IMG/VR virus record: IMGVR_UViG_3300017772_000075
Location: 1-29,480 of that record
Length of the DNA: 29,480 nucleotides
Strand: one strand, 5' to 3'
DNA from: a virus
Shown here piece after piece: positions 7,383 to 17,300 of the stretch (positions are counted from its first letter, which is position 1; each line of letters starts with the position of its first letter). The notes under the pieces are model-generated. The model did not search any database and had not been told where the DNA came from. It was given only the letters and a program-made list of their open reading frames with translations. The position numbers and the translations under genes were made by a program.

Positions 7383-7418
7383 AAGGAGTGGGGAGAGCAA
7401 TCTCCCCAAACCTATATG
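7383..7418 (+). promoter_or_regulatory. Shine-Dalgarno split from start codon by GNRA hairpin
   Basis: AAGGAG at 7383-7388 is 27 bases from ATG 7416, too far for normal initiation. The bases between form a perfect 8-bp hairpin, TGGGGAGA (7389-7396), GCAA tetraloop (7397-7400), TCTCCCCA (7401-7408). If the hairpin stacks out, AACCTAT leaves a 7-base spacing, which is optimal. Phage T4 gene 38 is a known case of a hairpin that shortens this distance. There is no T run behind the stem, so it is not a simple terminator. No better ribosome site lies closer to ATG 7416. Confidence 0.75.
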
Positions 7419-8039
7419 GCAACAACAAAGATAGATATATGTGCAAGAGCATTAGTAATGATAGGAGCAAGTCCTATTAGTTCTTTTTCAGATGGCACTA
7501 CAGAAAGTACAGTAGCGAGTAACTTGTACTTAGATACAATTAAAAATATGTTATCAAGTTATCGTTGGAGGTTTGCTAGTAAACAAGCACAGCTTTCAAA
7601 ATTAACTGATACACCAGATCATAGATGGGATTCAGCATATCAATTACCCTCAGACTTAGTAGGATTACATGGTGTGTTTGTAAATGATACACCTATTAAA
7701 TTTGAAAGATATGGAGATATGGTCTATAATGATGCAGTATCAAGCGATAGTGTATATGCAGATTATACTTTTTATGATGAGTCAGCAACAAATCCTGAAG
7801 TATTTTTTCCACCATATTTTATATTCTCAGCAGAATTAGTACTAGCTTCTATATTTGCTTTTGCTGTAGCACAGAATACATCATTATCAGATTCATTAGA
7901 AATTAAATCACAAAGGCAAATAGCTTTAGCTAAAAACTTAGATGCACAACAAAGAACATCCAGTAGGTTACGTACTACTAGATTCACTAATACTCGTAAC
8001 TCAACAGGACTTGGTAATATTACTGGAACTGTGGAGTAA
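7416..8039 (+). CDS. Tail tubular protein A (gp11-like)
   Basis: The product would form the ring that joins portal and tail nozzle in T7-like phages. It is 207 residues, close to T7 gp11 (196). The N-terminus has the signature of the family: IDICARALVMIGASPISSF, then STVASNLYLDTIKNMLSSYRW-x-FA at about residues 31-55. Further on come DHRWDSAYQLPSDLVGLHGVFV (about 68-89) and a C-terminal helix with SLEIKSQRQIALAKNLDAQQ. The start is at ATG 7416, with the unusual hairpin ribosome site upstream. Its neighbour is tail tubular protein B, as in T7. Confidence 0.93.
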   Translation: MATTKIDICARALVMIGASPISSFSDGTTESTVASNLYLDTIKNMLSSYRWRFASKQAQLSKLTDTPDHRWDSAYQLPSDLVGLHGVFVNDTPIKFERYGDMVYNDAVSSDSVYADYTFYDESATNPEVFFPPYFIFSAELVLASIFAFAVAQNTSLSDSLEIKSQRQIALAKNLDAQQRTSSRLRTTRFTNTRNSTGLGNITGTVE

Positions 8040-8041
8040 GT

Positions 8042-10228
8042 GTGGCAAAAACTAGAGCAATACTAAGACAATTAAAAACAACTTTTCAGGCTGGTGAATT
8101 AGATCCTATGATGAACTTGCGTAGTGATACTTCTGCCTATACAAATGGAGCAAAGAAAATGCAAAATGTATCTTTGTTTTCACAAGGTGGTTTTAAAAGA
8201 CGTAATGGTACAAAACGATATGCAAGTTTACCTGGCAATGCTAGACTAGTAGGTTTTGATTTTGATGATAATGAACAGTATATATGTGCATTTAGTAATA
8301 CAAGAGTAGATATATATTATTTAGGAAACGATAGTTTAACGCAAACTATTACATCATGTCCTTGGGGAACATCTATTTTATTTGAAATGCAATTTACACA
8401 AGCTGGTGATACTATGATAATTACACATCCTAGTATGGCAACACAAGTTATAACAAGAACAAGTCTTACAGCATTTAGTAGATCTAACTTTGCTTTTGAT
8501 ACTGATACAGAAAATGTATACCAACCATATTATAAATTTGCATCTAGTGCAGTAACATTATCATCAAGTGGTACTACAGGATCAGTAACAATTACATCTA
8601 GTGCAGATCATTTTAATGCTGATTATGTAGGTTCTTATATTAAAATAGAAAATACTACTTTAGAAATTACAGGACACACAAATGCAACTACAGTTACAGC
8701 TACAATAGAAGGCACACTGAAAAAAAAATTAATCAATGATCCTTTTACTACAGCAGTAGGTACAAAAACAATTACTGTAAATGATCCTTTACATGGATTA
8801 ACAAATAATGCAAGTGTTACTATAGCTGGTGCTAATACAGTAGATACAATTACTGCTGGTAATATTAACGGAGCAAGAACCATAACAGTATTAAATGAAG
8901 ATAGTTATAGTTTTACTGCTGGTGGATCTACTAATGCAGATAATACTGATGCTGGTGGTGGAACTGCTGTATTTATTACAAGTCCAAATCAAGCAAATAC
9001 AGAATGGCAAGAACAAGTTTTTAGCACAGTAAGAGGTTATCCAGCTTCAGCAACATTTCATGATGGTAGGCTGTGGTTTGGTGGTTCATCTAGTTTACCA
9101 GATTGGTTATGGGCATCTAAAGTAGATCAGTATTTTAATTTTGATCTTGGTGAATCAGATGATGCAGATAGCATACAATCTTCTATTGGTGCATCACAAG
9201 TAGCTGACATAAGACATTTACAATCTAATAGACACTTACTTATATTTACAGCTAATGGAGAATTTTTTGCTCCACAAGCTACACAATCTGTTTTAACTCC
9301 TAGTAATTTTACAGCACGTAGACAAACTACACATGGATGTAGTCATGTAAATATAAAAACATTAGAAGGTGGTGCTTTATTTGTACAAAAGCATGGTAGA
9401 GCAGTAAGAGAATTATTATTTACAGATTTAGAATTATCTTACTCAGCTACAAACATTAGTGTATTAGCTAGTCATTTAATAAATACTCCAATAGATATGA
9501 CTATATTACAAGGTACAGCAGAACGACCAGAATCTTATGCAATATTTATAAACACAGATGGTACTGCTGGTGTGTTTCATGCAGTTCGTTCTGAAAAATT
9601 AGCTGGTTGGACAGAATGGAAAACAACAACAGGTGCTACATTTAAAAGTATAGAAGCAGTAGGAAGTAGATTATTCTTTACAGTATATAGGAATTCAACT
9701 TATTATATAGAAGAAATGGGAACAGAAGAAAATACATTAGATCATTCAAGTACTTTTACAATAGGAAGTGCTGGTACTACATTTACAGGACTAAGTAATT
9801 ATGCTAGTAAAACTGTAAATGTACGTAGTGGTGATTATCATATGGGTACATTTGCAGTAACTAGTGGTGGTGTATTAGAACTGTCTTCTGGATTTGATAC
9901 TACAACTATTACAGTAGGATATGATTATGATGTAGAAGTAGAAACTATGCCAGTAGAAACAGTAGTAACAACTGGTTCTTTACAAGGTAAACCTAAAAGA
10001 ATTAGTAAAGTAGTATTAGGTTTAAACTCTGCATTAGCTACTACTATATCAAATAACAAACTTACACTTAGACAAGTAACAGATGATTTATCAAATGCAC
10101 CTACACCAATAACAGGTAAAAGAGATTTCTATTTGTTAGGTTATAATAAAGATGCGACAGTTAGTATAACACAATCAGATCCTTTACCAGTAAGAATAAC
10201 AGGATTAATTATGGAGTATATGTTTTAA
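8042..10228 (+). CDS. Tail tubular protein B (nozzle, gp12-like), GTG start
   Basis: Start is GTG 8042, two bases after the previous stop. The N-terminus (TTFQAGELDPMMNLRSDTSAY, then QNVSLFSQGGFKRRNGTK) is the standard opening of podovirus tail nozzle proteins. Length is 728 residues against 794 in T7. Residues about 160-225 look like a beta-rich insertion, and residues 238-310 carry an E1-FCCH-like module (DPLHGLTNNASVTIAGA..., RTITVLNEDSYSFTAGGS). The core resumes with GYPASATFHDGRLWFGG at about 332-348. The inserted modules are a common variation in marine phages. Its end shares the A of TAA with ATG 10228. Confidence 0.93.
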   Translation: MAKTRAILRQLKTTFQAGELDPMMNLRSDTSAYTNGAKKMQNVSLFSQGGFKRRNGTKRYASLPGNARLVGFDFDDNEQYICAFSNTRVDIYYLGNDSLTQTITSCPWGTSILFEMQFTQAGDTMIITHPSMATQVITRTSLTAFSRSNFAFDTDTENVYQPYYKFASSAVTLSSSGTTGSVTITSSADHFNADYVGSYIKIENTTLEITGHTNATTVTATIEGTLKKKLINDPFTTAVGTKTITVNDPLHGLTNNASVTIAGANTVDTITAGNINGARTITVLNEDSYSFTAGGSTNADNTDAGGGTAVFITSPNQANTEWQEQVFSTVRGYPASATFHDGRLWFGGSSSLPDWLWASKVDQYFNFDLGESDDADSIQSSIGASQVADIRHLQSNRHLLIFTANGEFFAPQATQSVLTPSNFTARRQTTHGCSHVNIKTLEGGALFVQKHGRAVRELLFTDLELSYSATNISVLASHLINTPIDMTILQGTAERPESYAIFINTDGTAGVFHAVRSEKLAGWTEWKTTTGATFKSIEAVGSRLFFTVYRNSTYYIEEMGTEENTLDHSSTFTIGSAGTTFTGLSNYASKTVNVRSGDYHMGTFAVTSGGVLELSSGFDTTTITVGYDYDVEVETMPVETVVTTGSLQGKPKRISKVVLGLNSALATTISNNKLTLRQVTDDLSNAPTPITGKRDFYLLGYNKDATVSITQSDPLPVRITGLIMEYMF

Positions 10229-10836
10229 TGTGTGACCCAGTATCAGCGGCAGTAGCGGCAACAGCAATAACTGCTGGCTCTCAAATATATCAAGGAAAAG
10301 TTCAAGCAAGAATGGCAGAAAACAGTAATGCTTTGATGAAGTTTCAAACATCTGAACAAATTACTGAAGTAAAAGAACAAAAAAGAATAAATGCAATTCA
10401 AGCTAGAGAAGAAGAAATAGAAAGAAGAAGACTGCTAGAACAAGATTTATCAGCTTTAACTGCTTATAATCGAGGTTTTGCTTCATCAAGTAAAGACAAT
10501 ATTAAATCAACTGCACAAGAATTATTTGGAGCAGATGTAGCAACTAATAGATTTAATTTAACTATAGCTAATACACAAGCTGATAGACAAATAGGTGTAT
10601 TAACTGCTCAAGGAAATATGCCTAGTTATGCTAGTTCTATAAGAACTGCATCCTACATAAATGCAACAGCTACAGCTTTTAGTGGATATAGTAATTATCT
10701 ATCTGTTAAAACTCCAACACCTACTAAACCTACAGTTACAAGTAGTTACACTCCTGGTGGTGTTACAAATGTAGCTAGTCGTGGACCAGGGAAAACAACA
10801 GGTTTTGCAAATAAAGGATATACATTTAAAGGATAA
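10228..10836 (+). CDS. Internal virion protein B (gp14-like)
   Basis: The start overlaps the previous stop (TAATG). The product, 202 residues, matches T7 gp14 (196) in size and layout: a small-residue hydrophobic N-terminus (PVSAAVAATAITAGSQIYQG, about 4-23), a long charged helix (EQITEVKEQKRINAIQAREE at about 47-66), and an Ala/Gly/Ser-rich C-terminus. In T7, gp14 forms part of the ejected channel, in the outer membrane. The Gly/Thr/Pro-rich last 40 residues are likely flexible. It is followed, two bases later, by the larger ejection protein gene. Confidence 0.85.
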   Translation: MCDPVSAAVAATAITAGSQIYQGKVQARMAENSNALMKFQTSEQITEVKEQKRINAIQAREEEIERRRLLEQDLSALTAYNRGFASSSKDNIKSTAQELFGADVATNRFNLTIANTQADRQIGVLTAQGNMPSYASSIRTASYINATATAFSGYSNYLSVKTPTPTKPTVTSSYTPGGVTNVASRGPGKTTGFANKGYTFKG

Positions 10837-10838
10837 TA

Positions 10839-13800
10839 ATGGTAACAAGATATAAAGATACAAGAAGAATAAGAACAGCAGATAAACCAAAGGTAAACTA
10901 TAATATATCTATAGATACTACTGGTCAAGAATCTATAGCTAAATCTTTAATACAAGCTAGCCAAACTATAAGTAATGTATATATGCAAAAAGCAAAAGAA
11001 AATGCATTAAGGCAAGCACAACTAGATCAAAGTCAAGCACCGATAGAAATGATTGATGGAGTTCCTCAGTATAAAGAAATGTCAGAAGGAGGAACTATAT
11101 ACAATGATGCTTACAATCAAGCATCAAGAGTAGCTTATGAAAATTCTTTAGAAAATTCTGTTACTTCTAAAATTAATAGAATAAAAAAAGAATTTTATGA
11201 AGATCCAATAAAAAGACAAGATGTAAATAATTTAGCTAGTATGTTAGATAATGAATTAGCACCAATGAGAGATAATGTTTCTCCTCAATTTTTAAACAAA
11301 TTTGATATTATAGTTGGAGATAAAGTAAATCCTTTATTATCTAGTGTTACAAAAGAAAATGCAAATTTAGCTAGAAGCAATAAAGTATCTGCATTAACAC
11401 AACAAAATAAAAGATTAGAAAGTGAATTAATGGCAATGTTACCTGTAAGAGATAAAAATGGTAAATTAATATTATCTGATAAATATTATCAGAAAAGAGA
11501 AGAATTAAAACAAAATATTATTACCACTAATATGATATCTAATGGTACGTATTCTATTGAAAATATAAATCAAATAGATGCAAATTTATTAGGATTTGTT
11601 GAATATAATAAACTAGCATATAAACTTAACGAAACAAATGAATTAGGAGAACCTAAAGTAACAATAGGTCAATTAGATACAATAAGACAAATTTTAAATG
11701 GTGATCCTAATAAAAAAGTAGTACTTGATGATGGAACTATTTTTGACAAAAAGAATGTAGATAAATTATATCCATCAAATGAAATAAAAAATTCAGTAAG
11801 AGAAAAATTTAATACTTATTATAATCAAAGATTAAGAGGAGATACATCATATGGTAATGCTGTAACTGAAATGGATAATATAGTAACAGAATATAATATT
11901 TTAATTGATGAAAAAAAATTATCTATTGATGAAATAAGAGAACAAAATAAAATTTTTGAAGGTAAGATAAATGATATTGAAGGTGGCGATAGTATTAAAC
12001 AAAAGGCACAACTTAATCAAGCAAAAAATAAAGCTATAAATATAATTAAAAGTAAAACGTCAAGTATAACTTCAGACATAAATAAAAATAATTATAAAAG
12101 TAATTTAAAAAATGTAGCTAAAGATGTACAAATAAATTTAGGAACAGATTATAATTCTTTTCAAGAAGCAGTAAAGAATTATATACTATTAGATTCTGAC
12201 TCTACTGAAGCTAAACAATTACAAACAGTAAATGAACAAACTTTTGAAACAACAAAAAAATTTATTACTGAAGCATCAGTGCAAAATGTAGATATAATAC
12301 AAGAATTAATAGAAATAGTAGAAGGTAACAAAACATTAGTACCAGGAGAAATACTAGGTCATACAAGAAAAGATTTATATAATAAATTAAAGCCACTTAA
12401 ACCATTTATTTTAAATGAATTAAAAGCATTTAAATCTACAAATAAACAACCAAGTGCTAGATCTATATCAAATAAAAAAATAATAAGTAATATTACAGCT
12501 AGTGAACCAAATAGGTTATCTGCATTAAGTACTTCAAGTAGTGATGTAAATAATTTAATAAATGATTTAATAAGCGACAATGAAGTATCAAATACAGATA
12601 TAGAAGTATTTACAAAGTTAATAGAAAATGGTTATAAAGCTACTCAATTAGGTGTAATAATAAAAGATACACTAGCTACAGGCAATGTAGATAATTTAAA
12701 TAAAATAGTAGTTCCTTTAATAGATGCAATAGATAAAGCAAAACAGCCATTAGAAAAAATAAATTTAAGTAATGTAAATTATGGTTTTGTAAAATCATTT
12801 ATGACTGTTAGTCCAAATCAAAGACAAGATGTAATGACAGCATATGTTAATTTTAAATCGGATAAAACTAGTGATAGAATTAAATTGCAATTAGCTACTA
12901 TATTTAATGAATTTAATGATACACCTTCAGATTTAGCAAATGTAGTAAAAAAAAGTGAGAATAAAGTTTTTCAAGATGTAGTAGCAGAAGTATACAATGA
13001 TTTATTTAATAAAATAGATGAAGAAAAAAGACATAAATTAAAAGATGCTATAGAAAAACAATTACATTTTACTTTATTTAATAATGTTTTAAGAAATGAA
13101 ACTATTGAAATAAAAAAAAATGATTTTAAAAATGAAATAAAGGATATATTAGAAATAACTACAGATGGTGATATGCCATCTTATAAATTAAATGATGATG
13201 CAGTTACTAATGTAAATGAAGATTTTACTTATACACATAATGTAATTACAAATAATCAAGGAGAACAAATAGAAGCTGATATTAACAATCCATATGCACC
13301 AATAATAAAATCTGCTGAAAGATTCGGTGAGTATTTTGGTTCAGATAGATTTCATTTTGGTGCTATACTTACAACATTAAATGTATATCAACAAATAAAA
13401 GAACAAAATGGAACTATAAATTTAAGTGAAGCTGGTAGAAAACAAAACACTTGGAAAGGTAAACTTTCAGAAATAAGTAGAGGTATAGGTATAAATAAAG
13501 TAAAAGAAGAAACTGCTTTTGAAGGGATATTAGGAGATGTAATAGGAAATCAAACAGAAAATAATAACATGGTTGATGCTTTTACTATAGATGGTATGCC
13601 AGTATTACCAGAAAATTTAAAATATGTATCTAATCCAAACTTAGCAAGTAATGAAAGATATGTAAAAGTAACTTTTAGAACAGATGGACAAGATGAAGTT
13701 TTACCTATAATGAATAACAACAATGAACCAATAGTTATTACAATACCTGAAAATAAATCTGATATATTAAGGTATACTTCAAATCAATATTCATTTGAAA

Positions 13801-14303
13801 AAGAAAGAATACTAAATGTAAACCCTGAAAAAGCTAAGTTTATACAAGAAAACATAGATATGCTAAATACTAATTCTGGTGCAAATAATATAGCATTAAA
13901 TATTGATAACGCAAAAATAGTTAATAAAAAATTAAATCCAGTAAAAAAATTATTACCATTATCAAATAATAAATATGGAGATATTTTAGTAAAAGAAAGA
14001 AATATTATAAATCATAATAGGTCATTTTATACATTATCTATAGAAGCAAATGAAAGTTTTAATGAATCTTATTCTGATTATATAATAGAAAAAAATAATA
14101 AGTTTTACATACTACCTAGTAGAGAAATACAAAAAGTAGAAGATACAAATATATATAAAATATTTCCTATAAGTGAAAAAGAATCTTTAAAAAAATATTT
14201 TAATATAAATAAAATGCCAGTATATGATTCTAAAGAACAAGCTAATGAAGGTTTGAAAAGAATTAATAGAGTTAAAATGGAAGATAAAAAACTTATACAA
14301 TGA
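10839..14303 (+). CDS. Internal virion protein C (gp15-like), 1154 aa
   Basis: This very long protein sits where T7 gp15 would be, between the gp14-like and gp16-like genes, and likely builds the periplasmic tunnel of the DNA ejection apparatus. It is larger than T7 gp15 (747 residues). The N-terminus (about 20-60, DTTGQESIAKSLIQASQTIS...) looks like the gp15 opening; the middle is long alpha-helical and Asn/Lys-rich; no membrane span is obvious. The base composition is extreme: line 13081-13140 has 7 G/C of 60. A run of nine A lies at 13112-13120. The last codons overlap the next start by ATGA. The function call rests on position and length. Confidence 0.8.
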   Translation: MVTRYKDTRRIRTADKPKVNYNISIDTTGQESIAKSLIQASQTISNVYMQKAKENALRQAQLDQSQAPIEMIDGVPQYKEMSEGGTIYNDAYNQASRVAYENSLENSVTSKINRIKKEFYEDPIKRQDVNNLASMLDNELAPMRDNVSPQFLNKFDIIVGDKVNPLLSSVTKENANLARSNKVSALTQQNKRLESELMAMLPVRDKNGKLILSDKYYQKREELKQNIITTNMISNGTYSIENINQIDANLLGFVEYNKLAYKLNETNELGEPKVTIGQLDTIRQILNGDPNKKVVLDDGTIFDKKNVDKLYPSNEIKNSVREKFNTYYNQRLRGDTSYGNAVTEMDNIVTEYNILIDEKKLSIDEIREQNKIFEGKINDIEGGDSIKQKAQLNQAKNKAINIIKSKTSSITSDINKNNYKSNLKNVAKDVQINLGTDYNSFQEAVKNYILLDSDSTEAKQLQTVNEQTFETTKKFITEASVQNVDIIQELIEIVEGNKTLVPGEILGHTRKDLYNKLKPLKPFILNELKAFKSTNKQPSARSISNKKIISNITASEPNRLSALSTSSSDVNNLINDLISDNEVSNTDIEVFTKLIENGYKATQLGVIIKDTLATGNVDNLNKIVVPLIDAIDKAKQPLEKINLSNVNYGFVKSFMTVSPNQRQDVMTAYVNFKSDKTSDRIKLQLATIFNEFNDTPSDLANVVKKSENKVFQDVVAEVYNDLFNKIDEEKRHKLKDAIEKQLHFTLFNNVLRNETIEIKKNDFKNEIKDILEITTDGDMPSYKLNDDAVTNVNEDFTYTHNVITNNQGEQIEADINNPYAPIIKSAERFGEYFGSDRFHFGAILTTLNVYQQIKEQNGTINLSEAGRKQNTWKGKLSEISRGIGINKVKEETAFEGILGDVIGNQTENNNMVDAFTIDGMPVLPENLKYVSNPNLASNERYVKVTFRTDGQDEVLPIMNNNNEPIVITIPENKSDILRYTSNQYSFEKERILNVNPEKAKFIQENIDMLNTNSGANNIALNIDNAKIVNKKLNPVKKLLPLSNNKYGDILVKERNIINHNRSFYTLSIEANESFNESYSDYIIEKNNKFYILPSREIQKVEDTNIYKIFPISEKESLKKYFNINKMPVYDSKEQANEGLKRINRVKMEDKKLIQ

Positions 14304-17300
14304 AATTAAGTCCTAGAAAAAATTTAACATTTAATGCAATACCAGAAAACCCTCCCAGTTTTTGGGAAAATGTAGCCAATGAATATAGGTATAGTTATTT
14401 ACCATCTGTTCATGCAATAAAACAATTAGCTATAGGAAAACCAGATCCAAATTTTACAGTTACTAATGATATGTTAGTTGATGAACCATCAGAATTAATT
14501 GATGAATTGATTAATTCTAAAAGTCAACAAGAGTATGATTATCATAAAAACTTATACAAACGTATGAGTAATTTAAAAAATACAATGGGAGTTCATGGTG
14601 GATTTGGTTCAGCTTTATTTTCTGGTATATTAAGACCTGAAAATTTAATACCATTACCTGGAGCATTAGGTGTAGGTTTTGCAAAAGGAGCATTAAGAGT
14701 AGGTGCTGGATCTGCTGGTATTACTGCTGGAACAGAAATAATAAGAGCTCCATCAGATCCTACATATCAACCAACAGAAAGTGTATTTGCTATAGGTGGT
14801 TCTGCTTTTTTTGGTGGGTTATTAGGTGGTGCTATAGGTAAAGTAACAGCTAATAGAATAGGTAAAAATATATCTAATGCTACAGCTTACGATAATGGAC
14901 AAGATGCTGTAACAAAAAAAGTAAAGGTTAAAGGTAAAGCACCTAATGATAAAATGGCAAAAGAAGTTACTACACCAGTAATGAATATAGAACCTAACAC
15001 TATCTTAAAAGAAGAAGGAGTAATTCCAGTAGAAGAAGACCCTAGATTAAATGCTCAATTAGATACAGGTTATCAAAAAACAGGAGTTGGATATGAATTT
15101 TTTACAAGAGGTTCTACTTTAGGAAATTTATTACACAGAACAAATAGTCAATTAATGGAAGATTGGGTTATCTCAGTAGTAGGAGATGCTGGTGCTAATA
15201 CAAAAAAGGTTGCTAGAGGTGGAGTTCCTTTTACAAGAGGTACGGTAAATTTAAATCGTGGACCATGGTATGGAGCATCTTATGGTTATATAGAAGACAT
15301 GAGAGATATATGGTTAAAAAGTAAAGGTATACAAAGTCCAAGAATAGTTGGCACTCAAAATTTATCTTTTACTGCTGAAAATATAAGAACAAAAATAAAC
15401 AAAGCAGAATCATTTGAAGAATATACAGAGAGAGTAACTAAAGCAAATATAAAAGCATCTTATTTTGGTAATGATGATGTAATAGCAAATGAACCTAAAT
15501 ATGTATTAGATGGTGTAAGGCTTACTAGATCATTAAATGAGAGAACATTACAAGAAGGGCAAGATGCTGGTTTAATGAATACTAGTAAAAATTTAAATAC
15601 AAAAATGGATGCTTTAGCAAAATTTTCTGGAGATAGAGTTTCTAAATTAGAGCAATTAAAATCACAAATACCTAAAACAACTAAACCACAAACATTAAAA
15701 TTGCTTATTCGTAATGAAGAAGAAGCATTAGAAAATTCTTTAAGAGAAATGCATATCTTAGAAAGATTTAGTTTTTCATTAATAAGAACAGAAAAAAAAC
15801 TGTATGGTGCTTTAGATGAAGTATTAGAAAAAATAGATACAGATGATAGATTAACTGAAACTTATACAGATATTATGAATAAAATGTCTAAGAAAGCTGG
15901 AGATAGAGAAAAATTTTATAAACAATTATCAGAAAAAATACAGCTATCACAAATACAAAGACAAGAAAGAGATTTAAAAATATTTGTAGAATTAAGAAAA
16001 CAATTTGAAGAAAGTGGTTTATCTGATGATGCTATGAAATATATGGAAATATTAGATGATCGTATAAATAATCATAAATATACACCTAAGCAACAAAAAA
16101 TATTAGATGAATATGCTATATTAAAAAAAGATAAACAAGCTGGGTTTTCAAAAAAACAAAAAGATTTTTATAAAAAAATGGAAACACAATTAAAAGAACC
16201 ATTAGAATTTAATGTAAGAGCTTCTATTAATTCTCTTAAAGATTCTATTAAATCTATTAATAAAGATTTTACAAGACCTGCTGGAGAAAATCATTATACT
16301 ATGCGTAAGTATATGACAGATACTATTATAGATAAAAGAGATGCATTTCATAATGAAGTAATAATACCATATATAATGGAAAATCCATCAGGTAAATTAG
16401 CAAAATTAATAGATTTACAACAAAATGGACAAGAACTTATAGAACCAGCAACTGAAGAATTAGCCGAAAATTCTTTACTTACAAGATTAGATTTACCAAA
16501 AGAATATTTTAAATTAATTAAAAGTAAAAAAACATTAGATAGACAAGTAGATGATATTATTAAATTTAATAATAAAAATATCTATATATTAGAAGATGGT
16601 AGATATTATTTTTATAGAGAAAAAGATTTTGGAAGTTTTGCAGATAGATTTGGCAAAGAAAATTTAGATATAGATACTGCACCACTTGTAGCAAAAAGTG
16701 GTTTATATAAAAAAAGAATAAAGGGAACTACTTATGATGCTTTTAAATATAATTCTAATGAACTAGGAGATAATATAAGTAGACAGCAGTTAAATATGTT
16801 AGCTAGGCAAGCAAGATATATAGATAAAAAATACAAAGGAAAAATACCTAATGAAATTTATGAAGAATTAATCGTATTTAGTAATAAAAGAAAAGCATCT
16901 AATGTAATGCAATTCTTTGATAGAACTACTAAAAAGAAAAATTTTCAAACTAAATTAGATGATGGAACAGGTTTACCTTTACCTTTTTCTATAGGAAAAA
17001 AAACAAAAACATTATTAGGTTTTGAAGATGGATCGTTAGCTAAAACAACAGTAACAGATGAAATGATAAAAAAACAAGCAGATATACAAGCCACCAAAAT
17101 AATAAATAAAATTATTGGAGAAGGTGATGCTCAAGACTATGATGGTATTGCTGGTAGAGGGTTACAAAAATTTGTTATGCACAGGAATTTTAATATACCT
17201 AATTATTTTTTATTAAAAGAACATAATGGTATAGCAGATTTTATAGATACTAATGGTGCAGATTTAATGAGAACATATTTAAATAAATTTGGTCCAGCAT

